From: Amyloporia xantha
Taxonomy: Eukaryota > Basidiomycota > Agaricomycetes > Polyporales > Adustoporiaceae
DNA: 64,000 nucleotides
Assembly (NCBI GenBank): GCA_036971615.1
Contig: JAYKKR010000018.1
Location: 558,001-622,000, forward strand
Direction: 5' to 3'
The notes under the pieces: model-generated
The model's input: the letters and a program-made list of their open reading frames with translations, nothing else
Told to the model about the DNA's origin: nothing
The model's database searches: none
In this document: in pieces, positions 1-12,482 of the stretch
How the letters are laid out: every line of letters begins with the position of its first letter
Numbering within the stretch: position 1 is the stretch's first letter
Made by a program: the position numbers and the translations under genes

Positions 1-3000
1 ATCGATATTGGAGCCGTTCTTTTCATAAAACTTGGTAGATACTTCCTTCAGTAGGCGCCGTCATCAGCCAATCGGAACACACGAATTATTCTGAACTTCG
101 ACGAGTGGAATTTGGCAGTGACCTGTATTCTGTATTCCCACCGCGCCGTCAGATCTTGGATTAGTTGCCATCCTTTCCCAAATGGAGTTGCTTGATTGTG
201 GACATGGCGCTGTTCAAGTTGCGCGCTAAGGTCCGTGAAAGTCTGCTGACTGCTATCAGTCGGTGGGCCATATTGGTATGATTCTTGGGCTGTCCTTACC
301 AATGACTGAACATCCCTATTATTGTGATATTTCACTTCTCGATTTGATTCTCAGCAGCGTGGCTGATCTGGAGTTCGCGAATACCAAGGCGAGGCGCTCG
401 CTGGCATATTACTCACCGATCAAAGCTCGTATCCGTTATTAGTCTCTGGCAGCATGATAGCATTCTCGAGACCCCATCAAGACCACTCATCACCGACTAC
501 GCCTCTGCTAGTAGGCGCCCTGTATGTCTACGTTTCTCTTTTTGTTCAGGTGGTGGTCGAATCCAAACGGTTAAGACTGCGGATATTCGATCTCGGAGAC
601 TGGCAATATTGCTGTCCGGGCGGATAGCCAGCAACCGTCTTAACCTGGTGAGCTCCGAGGTGGTGTGTCGTCCGTTGATGTGTTTCCCCTGAAACCAATT
701 GCCCTGTTCAGGTTGACATATGACACTGCTGTCGACCAGCAAATGTGCGCCCATGCCAGATGGTCTCGACGAGTCCGATGCGATAGCACTCCGCCGGAGA
801 TTCCATAATTCTACGATATTCGTGCACAAGCCTGATTGAAGATTTACCGCAGCGATTGACCGTATTTTGCTCGTGAGAAGACGTGTCAACACCCGGAATT
901 CAGGTGCGTGCGAATAAAAGATCTCATTGACCTGTTCGTTTGGACTGGTTGCAGTGAAAGTTGTGGTATTACTATCATCGAAATATAGACGACCTGCCTG
1001 GTCTAGCGGCTTTGTTCGAGAGCGACAACGATGCAGATTGTAGGTGTTTCTCTCCATATTGTTCATCCACAGCTACGAAGACGCTCGTTTTTGTAACGTG
1101 GTACGTGGTGTCTTCAGCATGTCGGATTACCCATAATCCGATGCGCACAGATTCAGTGGCCAGGTCGTCATAATGTTCATCTGACGGTTGCCGCGTTATT
1201 GTTTTTCTCGAAGACTAGTTACTAGACCCGAGGGCGCGTGGTGACGGGACCCTTCTATCTTTGTCATGTCGACCTCCACCTCCATTTTTGATTCATGCAA
1301 TGCCTTGCGGAAGTTCCCTTACAGATCAGCAACCATGCACTCTGGTCTTCTAGGAGGTTATTGTTGGGAATTGTTTTGTTTCTTACCAATGTCGTTAGCC
1401 CTTCATGTTTCCTGATTTGACTGTTCACCAACCACACATCACAAACGCCATGATGCTCAGCGATTCTAGACAAAGCATATGATTCTAAGGTCCGTCACGC
1501 TATTTTGTTCGATGTAACCGCGTATTCACTCGCGCTCATGTTAAGCATGCTGTCTCGATAACTCGAGCATGCGACTTGGGTACTTTTTGACTTTGCGGAT
1601 TAGCCTATCTTGCTTGAGAATGAGGACCAAAGAGTCAATTTTATGTGTCTTGGACATATTAGCCTCACACGGCGGTACAACGTGAGGCTTCATTGCTGCC
1701 TCCATGGAATCTGTCTCCTGATTGACTGCATGGCGTCTCGTTTCAGATTGACTGAGAACTCGCCGCTAAATCCCCCACCTCAGGGCAGCTCGACGACCCT
1801 GCGGATCCTCATCCCACAATGATACCCTCTACATCTCTAAATCTGTCTCTGACATTGGTAATACCTCAGAGATCCAAGGCACCGATCTAATTGACTCTGC
1901 ATGGGTTATTTCGTGAAGGAATCCCTTAAACAATTATACCGCCGAGAGTATCTCCGGCCACCTCGAACTATTCCACTCTGGCGACACAACCAATGCGTGG
2001 AATGACAAAACCCTCGTTCTTTGGTAATGGTCCCGCGAGGGCCGTCAATGTGGAGGGGATGTTTTCAATACTGGATATGGAAAGCGTACTGCACCCGTGC
2101 ACTTTGAGAACGTCGCTTAGCAGTGTGCTCGACGTGACGTATATTGTCCAGGTGCGACTCGCTTCGGAGCCGCTGGCACACGGGATAGACATCAAGAGAA
2201 GTATATGTGAAGTTACACGATGGCAGTCCCCATATTGGGGTCCCAAAATTTATGCTTCTCTTCTGTGGCCGTTCTCATACCCGTAAAACAGGGTTATTGT
2301 GCGCACTGCGCACGCCGTAATGCTGCCTTCGCTGTATGATTTCTCCGAGAGCTGTGCCTCGACGCAAACGCTGCGTCCGTTGCGTTCGGGGACGGGCTGT
2401 CTAGCACAATTAGGTTCTGGTATGACCGGTAAATTCACTTGCTATGGCTATTTTTATCGCGCTAGGTCGCTGTACACGCACTGCATGACCATTCAAGTCG
2501 TCAACTTTAGTGTCTGGCATGTCACGCTGCCCAATAGGTTTCAACGGATTCTCTTATTATTATTCTGCTTAAGATTCAGCAATAGTATGAAGGCGGAGAC
2601 GCTATCGTGAATGTGTACATACTATCCCGCATGCCGTTAACTTTATGGGATCGACCGTCATGACATTCACCAGGCGCCCGTTAGCGCCTGACAAGCGTTA
2701 GGACTTCCTTCTCTCCGATCGCTCAATTCAAGGTGCTATGCACACCCCTTGCCCATTTGCCTTACTGGTTCTAGTTTCCTGTGTCACCAACAGGGCGCTC
2801 GCTCACACTCGCACTCACGCCCGCACCACGATGCGCACTCGCCCACTGGAGAGCCTTAATTCCTATATCCAGACGGCATTGGTATATCGCAAAGTGTAGC
2901 AGGCTGAAGTTTGCCGGTTGATTAATTGCAGTCAAGCTATTAGGAAGATTCGCATGTCGTCACCAGTTAGTAGAGTCAGGTGCCTCTTATTCAGTATTGT

Positions 3001-4508
3001 AGGTTGCTATATGTGCTCATGTATTGCCATACGGCCAGACGAATGGCCAATCTCACGCTTACAGCTCACGGGGCCGGTCTCTGTAGCAGACAGGGCTGTC
3101 ATAGCCTGCCTGACATTGTTCTCAATCAGTTTGTTTGCTGTGTAGCCTCGGTTTCGGTCAATCATATCCGAGGGCCCAGCTATGCTTTTACACGTGGATT
3201 TCAATTGCCTCAGGTGCTATCACTTTGCGGCCGTGTCATCACAGCATTCTGTCTGGAGCGATTGAGATTCCTCACCGGACGCAACCTGCTGATACATTCC
3301 TGCACATTCAACATCTTCAAGGACTTTGGGGAGTGTCTAGGCATCTCCCGGTGTTATGGACCGCAGTAGGCCTTGTATGACTTCACATCCAATTCCTGGA
3401 GACTACGATTGAGTCATCATCTTACCAGGTGTGTAAAATTCCTCATTAGACCTGATGATTAGAACTAGGTATTCCTCAAAGCGGTGCTTGTATGCCCGTT
3501 ATTCGAGAAAATAGACCGACATTTTTGAATATGCAACTTGTGCCGTTCTTAAGAGAGCTTCCCTAGACTGTACAGCACTGGCACATGGGATCCGGCCAAC
3601 GGGAAGGCTTGTACCTGGTCGAGTGGAAGCGACGATCGCATCATAGAAAGAATCGAACAGACAGCGACTCCACCGGATCTCTCGCCTCCCGACCTAACGA
3701 ATGGGGAAAGGTACGTGATAGCTTCCAGTCCCCGGCTCGGGATGTCTGACTGATCACTTCGCTAAGCCGCCGTATAGTACTGTGTTAGATCTTGGTGCTG
3801 TGCTTGCTTGCACGCTCATATGTGTGGAGATTCGTTGGCCTCGCTGGGTACGGACCGATCGCCTGGAAATTCTGTGGCAGAGATCGAGGCGCTGTATTGT
3901 CTGTTTGAATCATTCTGCAAGAGCAAATGTTTCTAATCACGAAACTCATAGATGTTCAATGGGCTCCGGTAATCTGGCTTCGCTCGAATTGGGAAGCACA
4001 TTCCCTTGTGAACCAGTCGTCGCGACAGGCTGCTTGTTTGAATATAGCTCTGGACATGCTTGCCTGTACTCCATGTCTAGTATGCGACGCGGCATATTCA
4101 GTCTTTGACTGCTTCGTGCATTTTAGTTCCATCATTTGTTGGAGAACAGATGCACATGAATGTAACCAACCACCAATCTTACACACTACTGTTCTGGTGC
4201 TTCTGTGCTTACGCATCTTCGTTGAGTACATCACTTCCTGTTTTCCGGCTATTCTTGTTTCCAGCACTTCCTCAAGCATTCCTTAACTTTGTCACACTGG
4301 CGTCTGGCCGTGGTATTCGCCATGTGTACGTCTTGATGCACAACTGTATAAGTATAAAGAGCACTCTGAGGAAACACAAAACTTGCACACCTCCGGCTAT
4401 TTCTGTGACTCACTGCGGTAAGTCTGTGGTATAGAATGGTTCAAATATGCGCCTATAACTGCGGTAGTTCCAGCTCTTTCGTCTCTACTGCAGGCAAAAG
4501 GATCTGAG
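1..4508. other. No supported gene
   Basis: Several open frames of 60-190 codons occur on both strands, the longest at 497-1066 on the minus strand (189 codons). None shows a recognisable domain, convincing splice sites or a coding-like composition. The stretch at 2800-2850 is a short low-complexity run rich in CACTCGC-like units. Base composition is mixed and many weak frames overlap, as expected for intergenic or long-decayed DNA. Confidence 0.5.
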
Positions 4509-5065
4509 ATGTCTCATCCCCACTGGCAAGACACTTCAGAGCCTATATACGGGTATGACGCGTAAGCTCTCCTGACACCTGAAACATATACCCCTTGACC
4601 ATTTTATTGTTTCACAGGCTCGTGATTCCTCTACAGGTTTACAATCCATCGAACACTTCACATCCTTACACACTCGGCCCCAATGACTTGAACTATTATC
4701 TTCAGCCAACGCAGACGTCCACGAATACAACGCACCATCATGCAAATACTCCAATTCTATGCGACTGGGACAGCGCTTGTGGTCGCGAGCTGGACGATGT
4801 CACTCCCGCTGGCATCACGCGGCACCTCAAGCAGTTCCATTTTGTCACCGAGCAATGGGATGACAGGTTCCGTGGGCTTTGTCAGTGGTCTGGTCCAGGC
4901 CGCCCCTGTGGAAGGGAGATGCTTTACGGAGGATTTGGCAAGCACATCGCTTCCGTTCACCTGAAGAGCATCTCGCGGAGATGTCCGCGCTGCAACGGGT
5001 TATTCTCGAGGGGTGACGCTGTCAAACGACATCTGGAGCAGGTGTGTGAGGCGAAAAACCCGTGA
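4509..5065 (+). CDS. Zinc-finger protein, copy 1 of a local three-member family
   Basis: Two exons: 4509-4561 and 4618-5065, separated by a 56-bp GTAAGC...CACAG intron with a CTGAC branch-like site. The joined frame encodes 166 residues. The N-terminal third is low-complexity (Asn, Thr, His, Pro rich). The C-terminal half holds three zinc-binding units in order: C-x4-C with H-x4-H (CDWDSAC, then RHLKQFH), C-x8-C with H-x4-H (CQW..., then KHIASVH), and C-x2-C with H-x4-C (CPRC..., then RHLEQVC). This resembles C2H2-type fungal DNA-binding modules, so a nuclear regulatory role is plausible, but the target is unknown. Paralogues lie at 7602-8302 and 32599-33209. The ATG at 4509 was chosen because it gives the only exon that joins in phase to the finger region. 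Confidence 0.75.
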
Positions 5066-7601
5066 CGCGGTGCAGTCACTGGGATGCAGCTCGTACGTCG
5101 AATCATTCTATATGAGATGTCAGATATTGATGCGGGAAATTTAGCCGATTTTTCAAAAGAATTTTGTCTCGCTCTTCCGCATCGTGAACATAGCGACAGT
5201 CCCGTAGGGATCGCACTCTGAAAAATTGAGACTCGATTGGTACAGGATACCTTATATCTATGATCGCCCTTCCATTATTTGGTTCAGAGTTTATGGTTAG
5301 ATACTTCTTGGGATGGGACGCTCATATGGGTTTACAGGCGACTCTCCTTTCGGAATTCTGCATGCCCTTGGAGTTTATTTAAGTTTATCTATTTCCTCAG
5401 TCACGAAATTTCGTGTCTCCCTTCCTCCTGAAAACGATAGTACTCTCATACTAGTGCAATAGAGAAATATTCTAGTGGTGGTTCATTATATGCATAATGT
5501 AATTCATAATGACTGCATTTATGAAAAGAACACGACTGGCAAGTATACCGGATTAAGGACCGAGCGCTTAGCCCCGGATAGAACCGATACTGTCCAGTGT
5601 CCTGTACCGCCGATGTCACCAACGTCGCATTCTGCCAAGATGCTATGTTCATTGCACATGTACATTCCTTCTGACGCTGAACTCATGTTGACCAGATATG
5701 GTGTTACTCATTCTTATTTGTGAAGGCACTGTCGGTCCCCGGCGACCCGGAATCCGAGTCGGTATCGGCCCTGCTGCTTAGCACAGCAAGTCAGGAGTTC
5801 GCGCACATGCGTTCTTATTTCGTTAGCTTACTTCATCGTGAATGGAAGGATGCACAAACAGTCGTGGGCAATACGATCATCTCGGCGTAGTAATCGAAGT
5901 TCCGACACTTTTGTCGATCACGCCGCACTGTGGTTACCACGCCCTGGGGGTGAACGGTATGTTGAATAGTAAACAATACCGATGTTATCCAATGCTTACT
6001 TGCTGGAGCCTATAATAGACCGAGTTTAAAGTTCCGTCTCTTGGCCTCCGCTAAACGCTGGCGCCAACTCTGCATATAACTGTCCCATCACCGCGCTAAG
6101 TCGCGCATCACCGAATCCTCGTTTGTTTGACCACTCAGCTTATTGTAGGTGCGTATGATTGACTGTATTTGGGTCTACGTTGCCCTTCATTAAGGCGTGG
6201 CTTCTTTGCCTTCCTAAGTTCCTCCGAATCGGCCAATCTGTGAACTTCGAGAGTCGAGACGTGCTTTTGTACATGACCCGATGATGTTCGGGATGCGAAG
6301 CCAACTATTGTCATGCCGTCGACAGAGCCTTGCATGTTGGATATTTCTCTAGGGAGACGTGATCTTCTAGAAGCTGAACACATCTCGGGGAATTTGACAG
6401 ACGTGCATGTACCCACAACGGCCACATTATGCCTGAGCAACATCTATCGGCGGACTATGTGTTCTCAACTACAACAACATAGGAAGGAATATGAATGATT
6501 GCCATTACGAAGGCGAGACTGTAGTATTATTCCGTATATATCGACGCTGATGAGTGGCGCTTTTGATTGATCGGGCTGTGCGGCTAAAATACGCGCCTGC
6601 TTTGCATTAAGATATGAGTCGACTATCTCTTTATGCAGCTTCCATTTGAACGCCCGGTGCAAGAGCTTATAAAATGCAATTTCTCCCTATTTCCAATCAT
6701 TCTGCAGAGAATAGTAAGGGACCTTTCGCATTGAAATAGTGAGTACTATTCTTGTCTCTCATAAGGATACCAGTGGACAGACGTTTCCGCAGGTGGCATT
6801 GCTGCGCGTTTATCATCACTGAAAGAGAAGAGAGAGTCCAGGGACCTGTTCTGATAACTCGGATCCCCGATTACAACGTCTGGTGAAGAGCCCTGTCAAT
6901 CCACCCATCACTCAAATCTTTGTTTGACAGGCTGTTCGCACATCTTGCCTATCCGGTTGATCAGATTCTTGTGCGTCAGTGCATAGCTTCTTGAAACCGC
7001 TGCTCTTGCCGTTGTACGAGACAGACTTCCGTCGGGCGTGCCGCTTCACCGCAAATGGGATGCGTGCCTCCATGTCTACAACCTTTGTCATTGTGGCTCA
7101 CCGGTCTATCAATCTGACTGGATCCGGATGCCAAAAGCGTATACTCGTCACGTCCAGGGTTCTATTGATTCGGACAATTCCTTTGTTGGCTCTCGTTATG
7201 AAATTGTCTGCAGACCTGGAACCAGCTACTTCGGGCGTTCTTCCTCCAGTCATTCCCTCGCTGCTTCCTGCCCTGTGCCCCGAGATACCTGCTTTGTAAT
7301 GCATCTCTACTGTGTGTCCTTTCTGATGCTGATCTTTGCGAGGCTGCGAACTGACTGCCGTAAATCTCACACAGCTAGTCAACGTACATTCCACATTGCA
7401 GTAGCTCGGCTGTGTCGGAAAGAATCGTCAGAAACCTATACTTATCATTACTGTCCCCCTTAGACACCCCCCGACTGCTGATGCCGTTGTCACACTGTCG
7501 AAATCGCCATTTGATTCTTCGATTGCTGCATTGTATAAAGAGTCCCTTTTGCGAAGCTTGACGTGTGAAGTCCGTGTGAGGCGATACCTCCGAGATTCAA
7601 G
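5066..7601. other. No supported gene
   Basis: Overlapping short frames on both strands only, for example 6979-7463 plus and 6135-6443 minus. I see no domain, no consistent splice pairs and no clear repeat. It separates two paralogous zinc-finger genes, so part of it may be duplicated and decayed flank, but I could not align it by eye. Confidence 0.4.
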
Positions 7602-8302
7602 ATGCAGTTTAACCCGAGGTGAGTCTGCCCTAGAATCCTGCGTGATAGTGCGCTCAATCCTTCTTTGTGGGTCATAGGTTCAACTATAGTTCGCCTGAAG
7701 ACACAGATTTAGCTACCCCTCAGCCAGTCTATCCGGCTATTTATGGCGATTTCGGGTGCGCTCTCCTTACCCTATTGACCGCGTAGCTTTCGACTGAATT
7801 CTCTGCGCTTTGTAGACTTGGTGTACCGTTCGTAACTCACAGTTCTTACACAGCGGCGACATCCACTTCTCTGAGTGTCAATCATGTGGATAATCACTTT
7901 TACGCTGCTCAAAGCTTTCCGGGGGCGCCCACAGCGCCTTACACTACGGAGGCGGTAACCCCGCCATCGCAGATGACAGCTCCTGTCCCATGTGGCTGGG
8001 GTACCTCTTGTGGTTGCTATCTGAGTGATACTACCCCGGCTGGTGTAACAAAGCATCTCAAGGAATTCCATCTTCACGATTTGGGTTATCCGTGGGATGA
8101 AAGGAATAGAGGCATGTGTCAGTGGGAGAGCGGGGGTTACCAGTGCGGTAGATCGATGCTTTACGGTGGTTTCGGCAAGCATGTCGCTGGTGTCCACCTC
8201 AAGAGCATCTCGCGGACATGCCCCCAATGCGAAGGCGTATTTTCCAGGGGCGACGCCCTCAAACGGCACATGGAGCAGGTATGTACGGCGAAGGGTCCGT
8301 GA
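7602..8302 (+). CDS. Zinc-finger protein, copy 2 of a local family
   Basis: Three exons: 7602-7618, 7678-7755 and 7816-8302, with 59- and 60-bp GT-AG introns. All phases agree and give 193 residues. The first exon is only 17 nt (ATG plus five codons). The C-terminal region repeats the architecture of copy 1: CGWGTSC with KHLKEFH, CQWESGGYQC with KHVAGVH, and CPQC with RHMEQVC. The block from MLYGGFGKH through VHLKSIS is almost identical to copy 1, while the N-terminal linkers have diverged. A sequence-specific DNA-binding role is inferred from the fingers only. Direct-repeat placement next to copy 1 on the same strand suggests tandem duplication. Confidence 0.8.
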
Positions 8303-8860
8303 TGCAGTGCTGTTGTGTAACTCGTGCGTCGAGTTCATATGTGGTACACTGCATGTTGCTGACATCAGCCGCGTCAACTTACAGAAGTTATATTGCTATC
8401 ATTGATTTCCAGGCTTGGAGGACGGACGCAGAATAGAATAGAGACATTTGGTTGAATAGGGATGCTGCCATGGACTGACCCGCTTCGAGTATTTGGTTGG
8501 GACTTTGCTAGTAGCCATAGGTACCTTCCGTATCTGTAGCTAGTAGCCAAGTTGACAGGCGAAACTTGCTTTGTTATTTGGAATTTATTAAATTTGGGAA
8601 AGAAAACCCTTCTGGGCCAAGAGTCCAGCATTGAATGACCTCGTTGTCAATGTCAATCGAGGAGGAAGATCGGTCCCGTACTAATTTACATCCGCGAACG
8701 TTGACGGCGATGGGCGGCACGTGATAGTTGCCAAATGGGGACAACAAAAGGAGGTCCGTGCGTGGGAATGACTGTGGCTGCATGTTGTGTGCGCCGTTGA
8801 CCGTGACACGCTCTCAGTCGCGATCTGTCACCACCCACACCGTTTGTGACGCCTGCAGCC
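8303..8860. other. Intergenic stretch
   Basis: No gene seen. It contains the 3' flank of zinc-finger copy 2 and the presumed promoter of the next gene, including a lone CACGTG hexamer near 8715. That hexamer lacks the adjacent ACGCGT box found before the FunK1 genes. Confidence 0.4.
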
Positions 8861-11800
8861 ATGCCATTCTCGATAGTCATGCACGGCGACGACGACGACA
8901 CGCGAAAGTCCAACATCGTATTCAAGGGCAAGTCGTCAAAGCACTGGCCCCATCTGCCGCACGAGGTTATACGGTGAGCCATCGTCGTCGACGCCAACCG
9001 TGTCGCGAGCAGCGCCACCATACTGACCGCCCGTATTTGGTCCTCAGCCTGATCGCGACCTACCATCTCACAAACGTCCAGTCTACCGCGCGATGTCCTA
9101 CATCATGGAGTGTACCCCAACTATGGCCGTCAAGGCTTATCTTTACTCTACTGCGCGACGCTCTCGAACTGGAGAAGCTCATGTGGGTTTTCCCAACCTG
9201 GGCCGTAGCAAGTAAGTTCCAGCTATTCATCTATCTTTGTTCGCACTACGCGTGACTATTGCTTGTGATGCCATGACATACCTGCGGGTCCATGCGCACT
9301 TCCATTGTCTGTGGCACCTTGAGCGCTTCAGGTGTGCCACACATCGGTCGTTTGTACAATTCGATCGGGCAGGTTACGAGAGGCTGGAAAGTGGTGGTGG
9401 CTCTGCGGCATTCTGGGGCCATCGACTGCTTGCAGCAGAATCACTGCGACCGGGCCACAGTTTCTTCTATGTCTCACTCTGTGATGTCGTTTATTCGGGG
9501 CGAGCATCACAAGTTTTCCGTCTAGACGCGACTGGGCATTGGCTCGTGTTCATTTCTGCGTATGACTGTTGCCAGCGGTGCCTATTGACTGCTTTGTGCG
9601 GGAAATCCTGCTAGTTTCGCATTGCTGTCGTTCCGCCTGCATGTATGGGGCGGTGCATGGGTCTTCGTTTGCAGTGGTACAGCCTCCGTTACTGCATTAT
9701 ATCACTTCTCATCCCGTCTGGAGTGCATATACACGACGAGCGGGGATGCGATTTGGTTAGCGTCAGGCTGGGGTGGCCAAGCTTCTGCTCAGCTGTTCCC
9801 AATGTGCTGCTTGTCGTGTGTCTTTCTAGCGCACCAGAGTCAGGCATTAGCTGCGCAGTGCCGCAGTACCGGTATCTTTGGAGTGCCAGCTTTGCTTCGC
9901 ATCGCAGATCCGTATATGCAACGACGATCCTCACGTTGTGATCGGTTTCGTCCCGAAACTCCCTGTTTGCGCGCCGGCGCGGTCATGCACGGAGATGAAC
10001 TGTGGCTGCTGTGCTCGCGGGCGTCCAGACGGCACTCCGTCTGTGCGTGCCGCGGCTTTTTACGTTCAGTTGCTGCTATGTGATCGGCCAGCACGTCACT
10101 TCGCACAGCAGCATCCCAATGAAGTCATCTCTAGATCTGTGTATGATGAACTTGAGTCCTTTAAGCATTGAGCGATCGTGGTCTGTTGTTTAGACTTCCT
10201 CTTTGTGGTGTTCGTCCTAATTTTAAGAACATGCACTGATGACATGTATCTGCAGTTGAAACACACCGGTTTTGGCGACAGGCTTGCTCCTGGATCGACC
10301 CGCAGGAAGTGCTGATTCAACACTCAGTCATACGACCGACTGGGACCGCGGGATCTGCGAACGCACTGCCTTTTCGTTTGACACCTCATCAACACTTCCG
10401 TAACATCACCGGCTGCTCGTGCATCGTGTGCCGGATCAACATCCCTTACTCAACGCATGGGCTCGCGAGCGCGAAGTGGCCGATAAAGACGCCCCATCTC
10501 GGCGTGGTCATGACATGCAAGGAGCACCGAAAGATTGCCTATTGCGGGGTCTGCCTGCGGGAGGCACCCGCGATAGAAGGTGAACTAGAATACGCGCAGG
10601 GACTGTCCGTCTGCTGCGTGGAAAATGAAGATGACGACGTGTGGCCTGATGTGGAGGCTACGTGCCGTATGTGTCGGATCGATGGTATCTGGCAGCGAGC
10701 ACAGAAAAACGCGATTGACCAAGAGGCAGTGGGAGGTCCAACATTATCCGTCGACGATTGGGAAACGAAGCAAGCCATTGACGCATTTGTTGACCTGGGA
10801 GAGGGTACAGTCGCGGAAGTCCTGGCTGTGGCGCGGGACAAATATTGGTACAAGGTGAACACCAAGCTAGGCGACATGCTGGAGCAGGCGCTCGCAGCAT
10901 CGCGGTACGTGTCAAGAGCGGAGCTTGGCGATCGGTCATATGGCAGTGAAGACGAACTGAGCTCGGACGATGAAGACGATGCAGAGTTGAAGAGCATCAC
11001 GGAGGACGCAGCGGGCATTCGGGAGATCGCGGTGACTGATCATGTTCGGAGCCGTATCCTGGATGGGCATTGGGTCAATCCTGCTGACATCTTCTACAAC
11101 AACGACGGCTGGCGAACCGTCGTCCCCGCACAACATCCATGTCCATGGAATCCAGGAGCAGCATTCGACGGAGCCCTGGAGGAGAGTGAGCGAAAGACGG
11201 TGGAGGAGAAGGGAACGGAGTTCTCGCACCCGCGGCCGAAGACTGTGGACGCGATGGTGCCGCCGTCCGCGGCGCTGTCTGCGATGACTTACCAGGCCTT
11301 CATGAAGCAGATGAAGGACATCTTGACTCCAGCGATGAGCAACATTGTGCGGCGGCTGGTCATCGAGTGCACTGCGGATGGGAGGGATCCCACAGTGGTG
11401 GCGGCTGCAATGAGCCTCGATGATGTCGCCGATGCGCTGAAAGACGAGGCGACCTGGTTCACAGGCATTGATTGGCTGGAGCGGAGGGCGAACGCGCGGG
11501 AACTGGAGAGAGAGCAGGAGCGGTCGCGTCGGCGAGAGAAGGATGAGGATGATTCTTCTACGTCGTCGAGATCGGAGGGCTCACATACTACGAGTCCGGT
11601 ATTGTCCACCACCACACTCCAAACGACACCCTCGCCGCCACCGAGCGGCAGTGCGAGTGCGAAGGACGATGACTCAGTTGCATCGCCTCTTACATCCGTC
11701 CCACCTGTCATATTGGTGTCGCCGGTGCTCAAGTCGCCACAGATGCTCCATCCTATTCCATACATCCCTTCAAAAGTCTCACACCTACCGCTCTACAGCC

Positions 11801-12482
11801 ACGATGCATTTAAATATGTGCGTTGATCCGCATCCCACGATCATCAGTGTGTCAATCACGATCTAACGTTTCTCTTTTCCAGGCATGGCGAGATGCGTGC
11901 GCGCCGTTATTTGAATGCTACTGTTCCATCTGCGAAAGGCGGATCTTGAAAGCGAATGCCGCGGCAATGAGCAACGCACCTAATCAGACGCCTGTGCCAC
12001 TTCCGCAGGATGTGCCTGAAGCTCAGAGGCCGGTAGAGATTAAGGTGCCGGAGGCCCCCGTCGCACCAGCACGAGCAGAGGAAGAAGAGGAGGGTGAGTC
12101 GGAAAAGGATGATGTCTCGGTCGTTGAAATTCCGAACCATATATCCCCGGGCATCCCTCGTAAACGGCCTTCGAGAGAACTAGATGCTGATGCATGTGCA
12201 GACGCCATCTCGACCCCGGAGCAGCGTGGCGGTTCGCCTCCGAAACGTCCACGAAAGGACGGAAAATACTCACCGACGCCTGTTCCTACGTCGCCGTCGC
12301 CTGCGAGGCTACGCAAAAGATCGTCTGAAGAGCTTGAAGAGGATGACAATCGGGCTGAACAGGTTGGTAACGGCGAGTCGAAGAGACTCAGGTCGGAGGA
12401 GAAGGAGAATAATCGAGTCCCTCTACGACCAGCTCTTCCACGGAAGGCGAGTTTGGCTACCGTTGTAGATGCTGCCCATTAG
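8861..12482 (+). CDS. Unknown basidiomycete-type protein, Cys/Trp-containing N-terminus and disordered C-terminus
   Basis: Four exons: 8861-8973, 9048-9211, 10256-11817 and 11883-12482. Summed length is 2,439 nt, giving 812 residues with every junction in phase. The N-terminus starts MPFSIVMHGDDDD, followed by an amphipathic segment (HEVIRLIATYHL) and a segment with RDALELEKLM and FPTW. After the long intron comes FWRQACSWIDP, then a cysteine-bearing region (CSCIVCR, CGVC, CRMC) that may bind metal. An acidic tract (SSDDEDDAEL) and a long Ser/Thr/Pro-rich, Arg-rich tail follow. The last exon ends with basic KRP and KRPRK patches that could be nuclear signals. From memory this N-terminal layout recurs in uncharacterised Polyporales proteins, but I cannot assign a function. 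The exon 2/exon 3 junction is supported by phase and by the continuous W-x-x-A...HRFW block. Confidence 0.75.
9212..10255 (+). other. Unusually long intron (1,044 bp)
   Basis: The donor is GTAAGT at 9212 and the acceptor is CTGCAG ending at 10255. The flanking codons join in phase 1 and restore a continuous aromatic-rich block. Every other intron modelled in this window is about 45-70 bp, so roughly 1 kb of extra DNA probably arrived by insertion. I see no terminal repeats, no target duplication and no recognisable coding domain inside. The open frames here, for example 9622-10083 plus, look like chance frames. Confidence 0.55.

Noticed and set aside
497..1066. 189-codon minus-strand frame as a gene
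   Set aside because: No domain, no splice partners and a residue composition like chance frames; left inside the unsupported stretch.
8710..8725. CACGTG hexamer before the 812-codon gene as a FunK1-type element
   Set aside because: The second box (ACGCGT) is absent, so it is an ordinary hexamer occurrence.
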